A DNA stretch of 64,000 nt from Methylobacterium frigidaeris (lineage in GTDB: Bacteria > Pseudomonadota > Alphaproteobacteria > Rhizobiales > Beijerinckiaceae). The notes beneath the pieces are model-generated. The model worked only from the letters and a program-made list of their open reading frames with translations. It was not told the DNA's origin and did no database searches. Shown piece by piece: positions 52,449 to 61,609 of the stretch. A program made the position numbers and the translations under genes. The first letter of the stretch is position 1. Each line of letters starts with the position of its first letter. The stretch is from contig NZ_BPQJ01000006.1 of assembly GCF_022179185.1 (NCBI RefSeq), positions 1 through 64,000 on the forward strand. Direction: 5' to 3'.

Positions 52449-53396
52449 ATGAGCACCCAGGCACCCCCCGGCTTCCCGCACCGCCACCTCCTCGGCATCG
52501 AGGGCTTGTCGCCCCTCGACATCGTGGCGCTCCTCGACCGTGCCGACGAGGCCGTCGAGATCAGCCGCCAGGTCGAGAAGAAGCGCACGACCCTGCGCGG
52601 GCGCACCCAGATCAACCTGTTCTTCGAGCCCTCGACGCGGACCCAGTCCTCGTTCGAGCTGGCCGGCAAGCGCCTCGGCGCCGACGTGATGAACATGTCG
52701 GTCGCCTCCTCGTCGGTGAAGAAGGGCGAGACCCTGATCGACACCGCCGCGACCCTGAACGCGATGCGCCCCGACATCATCGTGGTGCGCCACCACCAGG
52801 CAGGCGCCGTGCACCTGCTCGCCCGGAAGGTCGATTGCGCGGTGGTGAATGCCGGCGACGGCGCCCACGAGCACCCGACCCAGGCGCTGCTCGACGCGCT
52901 GACCATCCGGCGCAACAAGGGCCGGGTCGAGGGGCTGACGGTCGCGATCTGCGGCGACGTCCTGCACTCGCGGGTGGCGCGCTCGAACATCATCCTGCTC
53001 CAGGCGCTCGGCGCCCGGGTGCGGGTGATCGGCCCCTCGACCCTGCTGCCGCCGGGCCTCGCCCGCTTCGGCGTCGAGGTCTTCACCGACATGCGCAAGG
53101 GGCTGAAGGATGTCGACATCGTGATGATGCTGCGCCTGCAGCGCGAGCGGATGAACGGCTCGTTCGTTCCGTCCGTGAAGGAGTATTTCCGCTATTTCGG
53201 CCTCGACGGCGACAAGCTTCGCCATGCGAAGCCCGACGCGCTGGTGATGCATCCGGGCCCGATGAACCGCGGCGTCGAAATCTCGTCGGAGGTCGCCGAC
53301 GGCGCGCAGTCGCTGATCCGGGAGCAGGTCGAGATGGGGGTCGCGGTGCGGATGGCGGTGCTGGAGGCGCTGGCCACGCACCTGCCGAACGCGTGA
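52449..53396 (+). CDS. pyrB: Aspartate carbamoyltransferase catalytic subunit
   Basis: Transfers a carbamoyl group to aspartate, second step of pyrimidine synthesis. 315 residues from [16 protein letters not shown]; an in-frame ATG 99 bases upstream would add an atypical tail. The carbamoyl-phosphate motif [10 protein letters not shown] is at residues 61-70; [11 protein letters not shown] and [12 protein letters not shown] follow, then [13 protein letters not shown]. No pyrI lies beside it. The dihydroorotase-like gene two genes downstream may form a complex with it, as non-catalytic PyrC homologues do in Pseudomonas. Between them sit hicA and hicB. Confidence 0.96.
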   Translation: MSTQAPPGFPHRHLLGIEGLSPLDIVALLDRADEAVEISRQVEKKRTTLRGRTQINLFFEPSTRTQSSFELAGKRLGADVMNMSVASSSVKKGETLIDTAATLNAMRPDIIVVRHHQAGAVHLLARKVDCAVVNAGDGAHEHPTQALLDALTIRRNKGRVEGLTVAICGDVLHSRVARSNIILLQALGARVRVIGPSTLLPPGLARFGVEVFTDMRKGLKDVDIVMMLRLQRERMNGSFVPSVKEYFRYFGLDGDKLRHAKPDALVMHPGPMNRGVEISSEVADGAQSLIREQVEMGVAVRMAVLEALATHLPNA

Positions 53397-53415
53397 CGGC
53401 GCCCCACCGCTTGAC

Positions 53416-53634
53416 ATGCCGCCGCGGGCCTTCGACCTTGACATCCAGGCGATCCAACGGCGCCTCGAACGCGAGGGGTGGAGGATCCGGCCCTCCAAGG
53501 GCCCGTACGACATTTACATGATGCCGGGACGCCCGCACGTCGCGGTGCCCCGGGGCCGCGGCAGCCTTCCGCCCGGGACAGCCCGGTCGATCGCGCGCAA
53601 CGCCGGATGGCTGGACGGGAGCGAGGAGCCGTGA
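53416..53634 (+). CDS. hicA: HicA-like toxin with the catalytic histidine missing
   Basis: A 72-residue HicA family (YcfA) protein. HicA toxins are dsRNA-binding mRNA interferases; their conserved KGSHHIY-type loop holds the catalytic His. Here the loop reads KGPYDIY (residues 28-34), so both the Ser and the His are gone, while GWRIRPS before it and VAVPRGRGSLPPGTARSIARNAGW after it keep the family pattern. The toxin may be inactive or altered. It begins 19 bp after pyrB and overlaps hicB as GTGA. Confidence 0.75.
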   Translation: MPPRAFDLDIQAIQRRLEREGWRIRPSKGPYDIYMMPGRPHVAVPRGRGSLPPGTARSIARNAGWLDGSEEP

Positions 53635-54017
53635 CGGCGTATTTCGGCATACTGGAGAAGGAGCCCGGCACCCTGTGGGGGCTCTGGTTCCCCGACCTGC
53701 CGGGCTGCATCGCCGCCGGCGAATCGGCCGACGACACCCTGGCCCAGGCCGCCGAGGCATTAGGCCAGTGGGCGACCCTGGCGCGGGAGGACGGTGCCGC
53801 CCTTCCGGCGCCCCGCTCCATCGAAGTCCTGCGGTCTGATCCTGACGTCGCCGGCGCCCTTGCGGCGGGCCACGTCGCGGTCGCGGTGCGGCCGCCCGCC
53901 GACGAACTCGGCCTCGACGACGCCCAACTCCAGGCGGTCGACCGGGTTGCCGAGCGGCGAGGCCTGACCCGCAGCGGCCTCGTCCGCGCCCTGGTGCTCG
54001 ACGAGATCGCCGGGTGA
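53631..54017 (+). CDS. hicB: HicB-like antitoxin
   Basis: A 128-residue HicB family protein; GTG start inside the hicA stop. The N-terminal half (YFGILEKEPGTLWGLWFPDLPGCIAAGESADDTLAQAAEAL) is the degraded RNase H fold that binds HicA. The C-terminal part (ELGLDDAQLQAVDRVAERRGLTRSGLVRALVLDEI) looks like a ribbon-helix-helix DNA-binding domain for autorepression. A typical hicA-hicB order. Confidence 0.85.
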   Translation: MTAYFGILEKEPGTLWGLWFPDLPGCIAAGESADDTLAQAAEALGQWATLAREDGAALPAPRSIEVLRSDPDVAGALAAGHVAVAVRPPADELGLDDAQLQAVDRVAERRGLTRSGLVRALVLDEIAG

Positions 54018-54062
54018 AACCCGCCCGCGGCTCCCATCCCGTCTTCTTCGTTCCGTAGGCCG

Positions 54063-55364
54063 ATGCCCTCCTCCTGCCTCCTCCTCACCAACGCCCACCT
54101 GATCGACCCCGCCACCGGCCGCGAGGGCCCGGGCGCGGTTCTCGTCCGCGACCGGTCGATCGCCGACGTCCACTGGGGCACCCCCGCTTCCGTGCCCGAG
54201 GGCGCCGAGGTGATCGAGTGCGGCGGACAGGTGCTCACCGCCGGTCTCGTCGACCTGCGCGCCTTCGTGGGCGAGCCCGGGGCCGAGCACCGCGAGACCC
54301 TGGCGAGCGCCAGCGCCGCGGCCGCCGCCGGCGGCGTGACCACGCTGGTGTGCATGCCCGATACCAACCCGCCGATCGACGACCCGGCGATCGTCGACTT
54401 CGTGCTGCGCCGGGCGAGGGACACCGCCAGCACCCATGTCCTGCCGGCGGCCGCGATCACCAAGGGCCTCGCCGGCCAAGTGATGACCGAGTTCGGCCTG
54501 CTCACCGAGGCCGGTGCCGTCGCCTTCACCGACGGGCTCAAGGCGGTCACCAACGCCCAGGTGATGCGCCGAGCGCTCACCTACGCTCGCGATTTCGGCG
54601 TGCTGCTGATGCAGCACGTCGAGGAGCCGACGCTGGTCGGCGACGGGGTGATGAACGAGGGCGAGATGGCCTCGCGGCTCGGCCTGCACGGCATCCCGCG
54701 GGAGGCCGAGACGATCCTGCTCGAGCGCGACATCCGCCTCGTGCGCCTGACCGGCGGGCGCTACCACGCTGCGATGATCTCGTGTGCCGATTCGGTCGAG
54801 ATCGTGCGGCGGGCCAAGGAGGCGGGCCTGCCGGTCACCTGCGGCGTGTCAGTCAACAACCTGGTGCTGAACGAGAACGACATCGGCCACTACCGCACGT
54901 TCTGCAAGCTCTCGCCGCCGCTCCGCACCGAGGCCGATCGCCAGGCGGTGGTGGCGGCACTCAACGAGGGCGTGATCGACGTCATCGTCTCCGATCACAA
55001 CCCGCAGGACGTCGAGACCAAGCGCCTGCCCTTCGCCGAGGCCGCCGACGGGGCGCTCGGGATCGAGACGCTGCTCGCCGCCGCGCTCCGCCTGGTCCAT
55101 GCCGGCGACATCGCGCTGCCGCGGCTGCTCGCCGCCCTCTCGGCCGCGCCGTCGCGGGTGCTCGGCCGCGAGACCGGGAGCTTGAAGCCCGGCGCCCCCG
55201 CCGACCTCGTGCTGATCGACGCGGACGCCCCGTACGTCCTCGACAAGCGCCAGCTGAAGTCGCGCTCGAAGAACTCGCCCTTCGACGAGGCGCGGCTGCA
55301 GGGGCAGGCCTCTCTCACCATGGTCGCCGGCCGCATCGTCCACCGTAGCGAGGAGACGCGCTGA
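54063..55364 (+). CDS. Dihydroorotase-like protein, probably non-catalytic (PyrC')
   Basis: A 433-residue member of the class I dihydroorotase family. Where active enzymes have the zinc motif DxHxH in GLIDMHVHLREPG, this protein reads [13 protein letters not shown] (residues 61-73): both histidines are missing. The rest keeps the family shape ([50 protein letters not shown]). Such inactive homologues (PyrC' or pyrX) occur in Pseudomonas and other bacteria, where they are needed as structural partners of PyrB. I infer the same here, with the active PyrC encoded elsewhere. plsY starts inside its stop (TGATG). Confidence 0.9.
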   Translation: MPSSCLLLTNAHLIDPATGREGPGAVLVRDRSIADVHWGTPASVPEGAEVIECGGQVLTAGLVDLRAFVGEPGAEHRETLASASAAAAAGGVTTLVCMPDTNPPIDDPAIVDFVLRRARDTASTHVLPAAAITKGLAGQVMTEFGLLTEAGAVAFTDGLKAVTNAQVMRRALTYARDFGVLLMQHVEEPTLVGDGVMNEGEMASRLGLHGIPREAETILLERDIRLVRLTGGRYHAAMISCADSVEIVRRAKEAGLPVTCGVSVNNLVLNENDIGHYRTFCKLSPPLRTEADRQAVVAALNEGVIDVIVSDHNPQDVETKRLPFAEAADGALGIETLLAAALRLVHAGDIALPRLLAALSAAPSRVLGRETGSLKPGAPADLVLIDADAPYVLDKRQLKSRSKNSPFDEARLQGQASLTMVAGRIVHRSEETR

Positions 55365-55963
55365 TGGCGCCGGACTGGACGCAGGTCGCCCTCTGGCTCG
55401 TCGTCGGCTACCTCTTCGGCGCGATTCCGTTCGGGCTGATCCTCACGCGCTTCGCCGGCCTCGGCGACGTGCGGGCGATCGGCTCGGGGAATATCGGCGC
55501 CACCAACGTGCTACGCACCGGTCGCAAGGGGCTCGCCGCCGCGACGCTGCTCGGCGATGCCCTGAAGGGCACCGCCGCGGTGCTGCTCGCCACCCGGCTC
55601 GGTGGGCAGGAAGCGGCGCTCGCCGCCGGCCTCGGCGCCTTCCTCGGCCACCTCTTCCCGGTCTGGCTCGGCTTCAAGGGCGGCAAGGGGGTCGCCACCT
55701 TCATCGGCGTGCTGCTCGGCCTGTTTCCCCTCGGAGTCCTGATCTTCGCCGTGGTCTGGCTCGGCCTCGCTGCCCTGCTCCGCTACTCCTCGGCCTCGGC
55801 GCTCGCCGCCTCCGCCGCCACTCCCGCCGCCCTGTGGGCCTTCGGGCAGGGGCGCCTCGCGGTGCTGTTCTGCGTGCTCGCCCTGCTGCTATGGTGGAAG
55901 CACGCGCCCAATATCCGCCGCCTCGCGGCGGGGACCGAGGGGCGCATCGGACAGAAGGGCTGA
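55364..55963 (+). CDS. plsY: Acyl-phosphate:glycerol-3-phosphate acyltransferase
   Basis: A 199-residue membrane protein with five membrane helices that puts the first acyl group on glycerol 3-phosphate. The three PlsY motifs are visible: [32 protein letters not shown] (motif 1), [19 protein letters not shown] (motif 2) and [20 protein letters not shown] (motif 3). The ATG overlaps the stop of the upstream gene, so expression is coupled to the pyrB-pyrC' set. Confidence 0.96.
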   Translation: MAPDWTQVALWLVVGYLFGAIPFGLILTRFAGLGDVRAIGSGNIGATNVLRTGRKGLAAATLLGDALKGTAAVLLATRLGGQEAALAAGLGAFLGHLFPVWLGFKGGKGVATFIGVLLGLFPLGVLIFAVVWLGLAALLRYSSASALAASAATPAALWAFGQGRLAVLFCVLALLLWWKHAPNIRRLAAGTEGRIGQKG

Positions 55964-56018
55964 AGGTCTGACATCGGCCCTCACCCAAGGTTCGGCAGAC
56001 CTTGAACGGGAGAGGGCC

Positions 56019-57206
56019 TTGCACCTCAGCGACGCGCAGCGCCTCGACTGGCTCCGGCTGATCCGCTCGGAGGGCATCGGCCCGCGCACCTTCCGGGGAT
56101 TGGTCAACCGCTTCGGCGGCGCCGGCGCGGCGCTGAAAGCCCTGCCGGGCCTCGCCAAGGCCCGGGCCAAGCCGATCCGGATCACCACGAAGGCGGAGGC
56201 CGAGCGCGAGATCGCGGCGGCCGCCCGCCTCGGCGCCCGGTTCGTGGCGATGGGCGAGCCCGACTACCCCCTGCCGCTCCAGGCCACCGCCGATGCGCCG
56301 CCGCTGATCTGCCTGCGCGGCGATGCCGCCTGCCTGAAGCGGCCCGCCGTCGCCGTCGTGGGATCGCGCAACGCCTCGGCCGCCGGCCTCACCTTCACCG
56401 AGCGCCTGTCGCACGCGCTGGGCGCCGAGGGGCTGGTGATCGTCTCCGGGCTGGCCCGCGGCGTCGATGCCCGCGCCCACAAGGCGGCGCTCCAGAGCGG
56501 CACCGTCGCGGTCCTGGCCGGCGGGCACGACCGGATCTACCCGTCCGAGCACGAGGAGCTGGTCGCGCGCATCCTCGAATCCGGCGGCGCGGTCATCGCC
56601 GAGATGCCGATGGGCTGGGAGCCCCGCGGCCGCGACTTCCCGCGCCGCAACCGCATCATCTCGGGGCTCTCCCTCGGCACGATCGTGGTCGAGGCGGCGC
56701 GCCGCTCCGGCTCGCTCATCACCGCCCGCTTCGCCCTGGAGCAGGGCCGCGAGGTCTTCGCCGTGCCGGGCTCGCCCCTCGACCCCAGGGCCGAGGGCAC
56801 CAACGACCTGATCCGCGACGGCGCCACGCTCTGCGCCGCCCCCGAGCACGTGATGGCGGTGCTGAGCCCGCTGATCGGCGGGCCGACGCCGGACACCGGG
56901 GCCGAGGACGCAGCGGACCGACCGGAGCCCGCGCTCTACTGGGACGAGATCGACTTCTCGGCCGAGCCGGTCACCGCCATGGCGGCCGAGCCGGCGCAGC
57001 GCTCCCTCGACGAGGTGTCCCCGCTTCCGGCGCAGCGCGACGACCGGACCATCCTGCTCGAACTCCTCGGGCCGTCGCCAGTGCCGGTCGATGCCCTGGC
57101 GCGACAGGCCGGGGTATCGGCGCGGGTGGTCCAGGGGTTGTTGATGGAACTCGAACTCGACGGGAAGATCTGGCGGCACCCGGGCGGGGCAGTGTCGCTG
57201 CGGTGA
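56019..57206 (+). CDS. dprA: DNA processing protein DprA
   Basis: A 395-residue DprA (Smf), TTG start after GGGAGAGGG. It binds incoming single-stranded DNA and loads RecA during transformation. A helical N-terminal (SAM-like) domain (residues 1-60) precedes the Rossmann core: VAVVGSRNASAAG, VIVSGLARGVDARAHKAAL, AVLAGGHDRIYPSEH, PRRNRIISGLS and SGSLITARFALEQGREVFAVPG. A C-terminal winged-helix domain (about 335-395) ends it. No other competence gene is nearby. Confidence 0.95.
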   Translation: MHLSDAQRLDWLRLIRSEGIGPRTFRGLVNRFGGAGAALKALPGLAKARAKPIRITTKAEAEREIAAAARLGARFVAMGEPDYPLPLQATADAPPLICLRGDAACLKRPAVAVVGSRNASAAGLTFTERLSHALGAEGLVIVSGLARGVDARAHKAALQSGTVAVLAGGHDRIYPSEHEELVARILESGGAVIAEMPMGWEPRGRDFPRRNRIISGLSLGTIVVEAARRSGSLITARFALEQGREVFAVPGSPLDPRAEGTNDLIRDGATLCAAPEHVMAVLSPLIGGPTPDTGAEDAADRPEPALYWDEIDFSAEPVTAMAAEPAQRSLDEVSPLPAQRDDRTILLELLGPSPVPVDALARQAGVSARVVQGLLMELELDGKIWRHPGGAVSLR

Positions 57207-57287
57207 TGCCGGCTCAGTGGAGGACTACCGGTGGCGAAATCCAGACCATCGCCCGTCACTCTGCTCAGCAAATCTGTCACTCACGGG

Positions 57288-57324
57288 GTCATTCCGGGGC
57301 AGCGTAGCAGAGCCCCGGAATGAC
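57288..57324. repeat. Palindromic repeat, family B, another copy
   Basis: GTCATTCCGGGGC (57288-57300) and GCCCCGGAATGAC (57312-57324) pair perfectly over 13 bases. The core is related to the copies at 15809 and 42143. It lies between the convergent dprA and methyltransferase genes and may end both transcripts. Confidence 0.75.
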
Positions 57325-57378
57325 GCGGCGGGTATGGCAGTCATGAGCGACCGAAAATCGGATGCGTCCGCAGGAATC

Positions 57379-58143
57379 TCATGGCGCTCCGCCCCGGTGC
57401 ATCGCCTCCACCCGGTCCGTGAACCGCCCGTCCGGCCCGTGCAGCACCAGGGCCGGCGCCAGGGTGAACGGCGCCCGGCTGCCGCGCACGCCCGCCACCA
57501 GCACCCGGATCGCAGGCGAATCCGCCCGCGGCTGGACCGGCGTGACCCGGAGCGCGCCGAACCGGCCCGCCAGCGCGTCGAGGCAGGCGGGCAGCGCATC
57601 GGCCCGGTGGATCAGCACCAGCCGGCCGCCGGGGCGCAGCAGGTCGGCCGAGGTGCGCAGCCAGGCCTCCAGACCGCCGGGCTCGGAGAATCCATGCGCC
57701 GCCGCTCGGACCGCCACCGGAGAGGCGCGGTGCCGGCCGGCCTCGAAGAAGGGCGGGTTGGTCAGGAGCAGGTCGACGGAGTCGGGCAGGAGCCCCGCGG
57801 CTCGGCGCTCGCGGCCCGGCGCCGTCACGTCGGCCTCGATCACCCGGACGCGGGCGGCCAGCCCGTTCTCCTCCGCGTTGATGCGGGCGAGGTTCGCGGC
57901 TTCCGGATCGCGCTCGACCAGCATCACCCGCGCCTCCGGGCAGGAGCGGGCGACCGCGAGTCCGACCGCGCCGGCGCCGGCGCCGAGATCGCACACCGTC
58001 TCGCCGGCCTGCGCACCGGCAGCGGAGGCGAGCAGCACCGCGTCGGTCCCGGCCCGGTGGGCACCCCGCGGCGGCTGGCGCACGGTGAGCCGTCCTCCGA
58101 GCCAGGATTCGGCGATCGGCAGGACGTTCGTCGCGCCGCTCAT
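57379..58143 (-). CDS. TrmN6-like N6-adenine methyltransferase
   Basis: A 254-residue class I SAM-dependent methyltransferase of the YfiC/TrmN6 type (methylates A37 of tRNA1-Val in E. coli). SAM motif I VCDLGAGAGAVGLAVA, motif II MLVERDPEAANLARINAEENG and the adenine-N6 catalytic motif NPPFFEAG are all present. The start overlaps the stop of the upstream DUF2007 gene (ATGA). The exact substrate is inferred from the family. Confidence 0.9.
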   Translation of the reverse strand: MSGATNVLPIAESWLGGRLTVRQPPRGAHRAGTDAVLLASAAGAQAGETVCDLGAGAGAVGLAVARSCPEARVMLVERDPEAANLARINAEENGLAARVRVIEADVTAPGRERRAAGLLPDSVDLLLTNPPFFEAGRHRASPVAVRAAAHGFSEPGGLEAWLRTSADLLRPGGRLVLIHRADALPACLDALAGRFGALRVTPVQPRADSPAIRVLVAGVRGSRAPFTLAPALVLHGPDGRFTDRVEAMHRGGAP

Positions 58144-58364
58144 GATTGACGGAGCTCGTGCGCGAGGCCCGCATCGGTGAGGATGCGCCGGGCTTGGCGG
58201 GCATGGTCCTCCGGCACCAGCAGCCGGCGCGGGAAGGCGCCGATCATCCCCTCCATCACGCTGATGTGGTTGTCGGCCACCAGCACCGGGATCTCGGCGC
58301 CGGCGAGAAGGGATTCAGCGAAGCCGATCAGGACGAGATCGTTGGTGCGGATCAGCTCGATCAT
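58140..58364 (-). CDS. DUF2007 family protein
   Basis: A 74-residue protein starting MIELIRTNDLVLIGFAESLL. Its DUF2007 pattern includes AEIPVLVADNHISVMEG, the predicted putative signal-transducing fold shared with PII-like proteins, and a C-terminal LVPEDHARQARRILTDAG. It is coupled to the methyltransferase by ATGA overlap; this pair is seen in other alphaproteobacteria. Its exact role is unknown. Confidence 0.88.
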   Translation of the reverse strand: MIELIRTNDLVLIGFAESLLAGAEIPVLVADNHISVMEGMIGAFPRRLLVPEDHARQARRILTDAGLAHELRQS

Positions 58365-58569
58365 GGTGCGGCACGCGGGTTCCTGCTCGGATCGCGGCGG
58401 CCATACCACACAAGCGCGCCGCTTGCGCCGCATCCCCAGGCCGCGTCACCCGCTTCAGGGCCTTGCGGCAGCTTGCGTGTTGCCGCCGGGGGCGCTCGCG
58501 TGCCAAAGGGGGCGGGAGTAGATCGAGGAGCCCCGCGGTTCGGGGCGGCTCTGAGGAGATCGCGCGGGC

Positions 58570-59610
58570 GTGGGCGTCGTACTTCCCCTTCAGGACAGAC
58601 CCTCCGACCCGGAGGCCAGCCTCGACGCCCTGGTGGGGCTCGTGGCGGGCGGGATGGAGCGCGTCAACGCGATGATCCTGTCGCGCACCGGCTCCGACGT
58701 GACGATGATCCCGGAGGTTGCCAACCACCTCATCTCCTCGGGCGGCAAGCGCCTGCGCCCGATCCTGACCCTCGCGACCGCGTCCCTGGCAGGCTACGAC
58801 CTCGCAAAGGGCAGAGAAGCCGACGGCGACGTGAAGCTCGCTGCCAGCGTCGAGTTCATGCACACCGCGACGCTCCTGCACGACGACGTCGTCGACGAGA
58901 GCGACATGCGCCGCGGCAAGGTGGCGGCGCGGATCAAGTGGGGCAACGAGGCCAGCGTCCTCGTCGGCGACTTCCTGCTCGGCCAGGCCTTCAAGATGAT
59001 GGTCGAGGTCGGCTCGCTGCGCGCCCTCGACATTCTCTCGTCGGCCGCCTCGGTGATCGCCGAGGGCGAGGTGATGCAGCTCACCGCCGCCCGCAGCACC
59101 GAGACCACCGAGGACGAGTACCTGGCGGTGATCCGGGCGAAGACCGCCGAATTGTTCGCCGCCGCCTGCGAGGTCGGCCCGGTCATCGCCGAGCGGCCGA
59201 AGGCCGAGATCGCCGCCTGCCGCAGCTACGGCATGAATCTCGGCATCGCCTTCCAGCTCGTCGACGACGCCCTCGATTACGGCGGCACCAGCGCCGATCT
59301 CGGCAAGAACGTCGGCGACGACTTTCGCGAGGGCAAGATCACCCTGCCGGTGGTCCTGTCGTTCCGCCGCGGCAGCGACGAGGAGCGGGCGTTCTGGCGC
59401 CGCACCCTGGAGCGCCAGGAGATCGAGGAGCCCCGCGACCTCGACGCCGCGATCGCGATCATGCGCCGCCACCGCGCCCTCGAGGACACGATCGAGCGCG
59501 CCCGCCACTACGGCGCCATGGCCAAGGACGCGCTGGCGCTCTTCCCGGCCTCGCCGATGAAGCAGGCGCTGCTGGAAGCGGTGGATTTCTGCATCGCGCG
59601 GGCGCGCTGA
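58570..59610 (+). CDS. Polyprenyl (octa/decaprenyl) diphosphate synthase
   Basis: A 346-residue trans-prenyltransferase, GTG start after GAGGAGAT. It makes the long side chain of ubiquinone from IPP and an allylic primer. First Asp-rich motif LLHDDVVDESDMRRG (Asp at 105, 106, 109), SSGGKRLRPILTL upstream, second motif QLVDDALDYGG. In Methylobacterium and relatives the product chain is usually C50, but the chain-length residues were not assessed, so IspB or decaprenyl synthase are both possible. ispE of the same isoprenoid pathway lies 2 kb downstream. Confidence 0.94.
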   Translation: MGVVLPLQDRPSDPEASLDALVGLVAGGMERVNAMILSRTGSDVTMIPEVANHLISSGGKRLRPILTLATASLAGYDLAKGREADGDVKLAASVEFMHTATLLHDDVVDESDMRRGKVAARIKWGNEASVLVGDFLLGQAFKMMVEVGSLRALDILSSAASVIAEGEVMQLTAARSTETTEDEYLAVIRAKTAELFAAACEVGPVIAERPKAEIAACRSYGMNLGIAFQLVDDALDYGGTSADLGKNVGDDFREGKITLPVVLSFRRGSDEERAFWRRTLERQEIEEPRDLDAAIAIMRRHRALEDTIERARHYGAMAKDALALFPASPMKQALLEAVDFCIARAR

Positions 59611-59622
59611 GGCGCGCCCGCA

Positions 59623-61467
59623 CTATCCGGCGCTCGCGTCCTCGCGCGCCGGCAGAGTGTCGGCCGACAGCACGACCCGGTTGCGACCGGCCCGCTTGGC
59701 CTCGTAGAGAGTCGCGTCGGCGACCCGCATCACCTCCTGCAGGGTCCGGCCCGAGCCCGGATAGGCGGCGACCCCGATCGAGACCGAGATGCGCGGCAGG
59801 TCGCTCTCGGCGTAGCGGATCGTCATGGCCTCGACGTCGCGCCGGATCATCTCGGCCACCGCGACCGCGTCGGGCGCGGCGGTGCCGGGCATCAGGATCA
59901 GGAATTCCTCGCCGCCGAAGCGGCAGGCGACGCCGGTGGGCGCAGAACCCCGTTGCAGGACCTCGCTCACCGCCCGCAGGACGGTGTCGCCGGCATCGTG
60001 GCCGAAATTGTCGTTGAACGCCTTGAAGTGGTCGACGTCGACCGAGAGCAGGCTCACGGTCGCGCCCAGGCGCTGCGCCCGCTGGACCTCGCTGCGCCCG
60101 CGCTCCAGCAGGTAGCGCCGGTTGTAGAGGCCGGTGAGTACGTCGCGGATCGACTGGTCGCGGAGCTGCTCGCGCAGCGTCATGTTGGCGATGGCGAGCG
60201 CGATGTGCTCGGCCGCGAGGATCCCGAGCCGCCGGCTCTCGGCGAAGGCGGCGGCGTCGCACCGATCCGCCGAAGCGTGGGCGAGGTGCAGGAGCCCGAT
60301 CGTCTCGCCGTGGGCGAGGATCGGCAGGCAGCAGTAATGCCGCGCGGCCGGATCGGGCACGTGGCTGCAACGGAACTCGACGGGGTTGGCGCCGTGGACG
60401 TAGAGCCGCCCGCGCCGCAGGCCCCAGCAATCGTCGGGGTGAATGGTCTCGGGGCCCTCGGCATCGTTCCAGGACCCGGCCAGGTCGAGGGTGTCGCGCG
60501 AGCCGGAATAGACGTAGAGCGCGCCGCGGCAATCCGGGATCAGGCGGGACAGAACCGTCGAGACCATGCGGCAGAGTTCCTCCTCCGACTTCGCCGACTG
60601 GAGCCAGTCGCTGGTCTGGGAGAGTGTGCGGCGCTCGGCCTCGCTCTTCTGCCCGTGCTGCATGTTGGTGCGCAGCCGCTCGAGATGGGCGGCGATGCGG
60701 CCGAACTCGCGGCGGTCGTCGGACAGGCCGTCCGGCTCGGTGGCATCACCCACGGCCATCCGCTCCAGGCTCGCCGCGACCTTGGCCAGCGGGCCCGTCA
60801 CCCGGCCGACGAAGAAGAGGCCGAGACCGAGGCTGAGTACCGGGATCGCCGCGGCCGTCGCGGCCAGGACGAGAATGACGAGCCCGAGCCGCGCATCGGC
60901 TGCCGCGAGCCTGTCCGTCGTGCCGGACTCGACTCCCCGCATCACGGCGCTCAAGGTGCCGACCAGCTCGCCGTAAGGGTTCGAGGTGGCGACGTTCACC
61001 AGCTCGTTCAGCCGCCCGATCGCCTCGTTCAGCGGCGCGGCCTCCGTCCGCAGCCCGAGGAGGGAGGCCGGACCCAGCGCCTCCTGAGCCTTCAGGTAGT
61101 CCTGCCACCGCCCTTCCAGGGTGGGCAGGAACGCTGCGGACGTATGACCCTCCACGAGGATCGCCTTGATCGACGCGAAGGCGGCGTCGACGCGCGCCCG
61201 GGACCGCACTGCCTGCCAATCGACCTCGTCGCGCTGGTTGCGGTCGATCGAGAAGGCCGCCTTGACGGCGTTGATCCGCACCCGCGACATGGCGTCGCCC
61301 AAGTCGTGCAGGGCCCGGATCATCCGGACGTCGGCGGCGATGGGCCGGGCGGCCTCGGCCCGGATCCGGGAGAGCCCCACCAGCGCAAAGCCCGCCGCCA
61401 CGACGGCGACCAGGGCCAGGACCGCGAGCCAGGCCAGCAACGGCGTTCGCAGGGTGCGGGAAGACAT
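59623..61467 (-). CDS. Membrane-bound diguanylate cyclase with GAF domain
   Basis: A 614-residue sensor that probably makes c-di-GMP. The order is: membrane helix 1 (about 11-32), a periplasmic four-helix-like sensor (33-185), membrane helix 2 (about 195-222), HAMP-like linker (223-285), GAF domain (about 290-440; with WGLRRGRLYVHG and HYCCLPILAHGETIGLLHLAH) and a GGDEF domain (about 445-610). The catalytic site reads RFGGEEF (518-522 is GGEEF), so the cyclase should be active. No RxxD is found five residues before it, so the usual product-inhibition I-site is absent. Convergent with the prenyltransferase gene. Confidence 0.93.
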   Translation of the reverse strand: MSSRTLRTPLLAWLAVLALVAVVAAGFALVGLSRIRAEAARPIAADVRMIRALHDLGDAMSRVRINAVKAAFSIDRNQRDEVDWQAVRSRARVDAAFASIKAILVEGHTSAAFLPTLEGRWQDYLKAQEALGPASLLGLRTEAAPLNEAIGRLNELVNVATSNPYGELVGTLSAVMRGVESGTTDRLAAADARLGLVILVLAATAAAIPVLSLGLGLFFVGRVTGPLAKVAASLERMAVGDATEPDGLSDDRREFGRIAAHLERLRTNMQHGQKSEAERRTLSQTSDWLQSAKSEEELCRMVSTVLSRLIPDCRGALYVYSGSRDTLDLAGSWNDAEGPETIHPDDCWGLRRGRLYVHGANPVEFRCSHVPDPAARHYCCLPILAHGETIGLLHLAHASADRCDAAAFAESRRLGILAAEHIALAIANMTLREQLRDQSIRDVLTGLYNRRYLLERGRSEVQRAQRLGATVSLLSVDVDHFKAFNDNFGHDAGDTVLRAVSEVLQRGSAPTGVACRFGGEEFLILMPGTAAPDAVAVAEMIRRDVEAMTIRYAESDLPRISVSIGVAAYPGSGRTLQEVMRVADATLYEAKRAGRNRVVLSADTLPAREDASAG

Positions 61468-61609
61468 GACCTCGTCCGTCGGAGCGCCTCGCCCAACGCT
61501 GCGTCAGCAGCCGTCGGCAGTCCTCTTAGACTGGATCATCCTTCCTTGATAACCGGTTGACCACAATCGATCCGCGCGAGCCGATCTCGCCTCCGCGGGC
61601 GAGCCGCGC

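Noticed and set aside
55963..56003. AAGGTCTG/CAGACCTT inverted repeat between plsY and dprA
   Set aside because: The loop is 25 bases and lacks a T-run; too weak to call a terminator.
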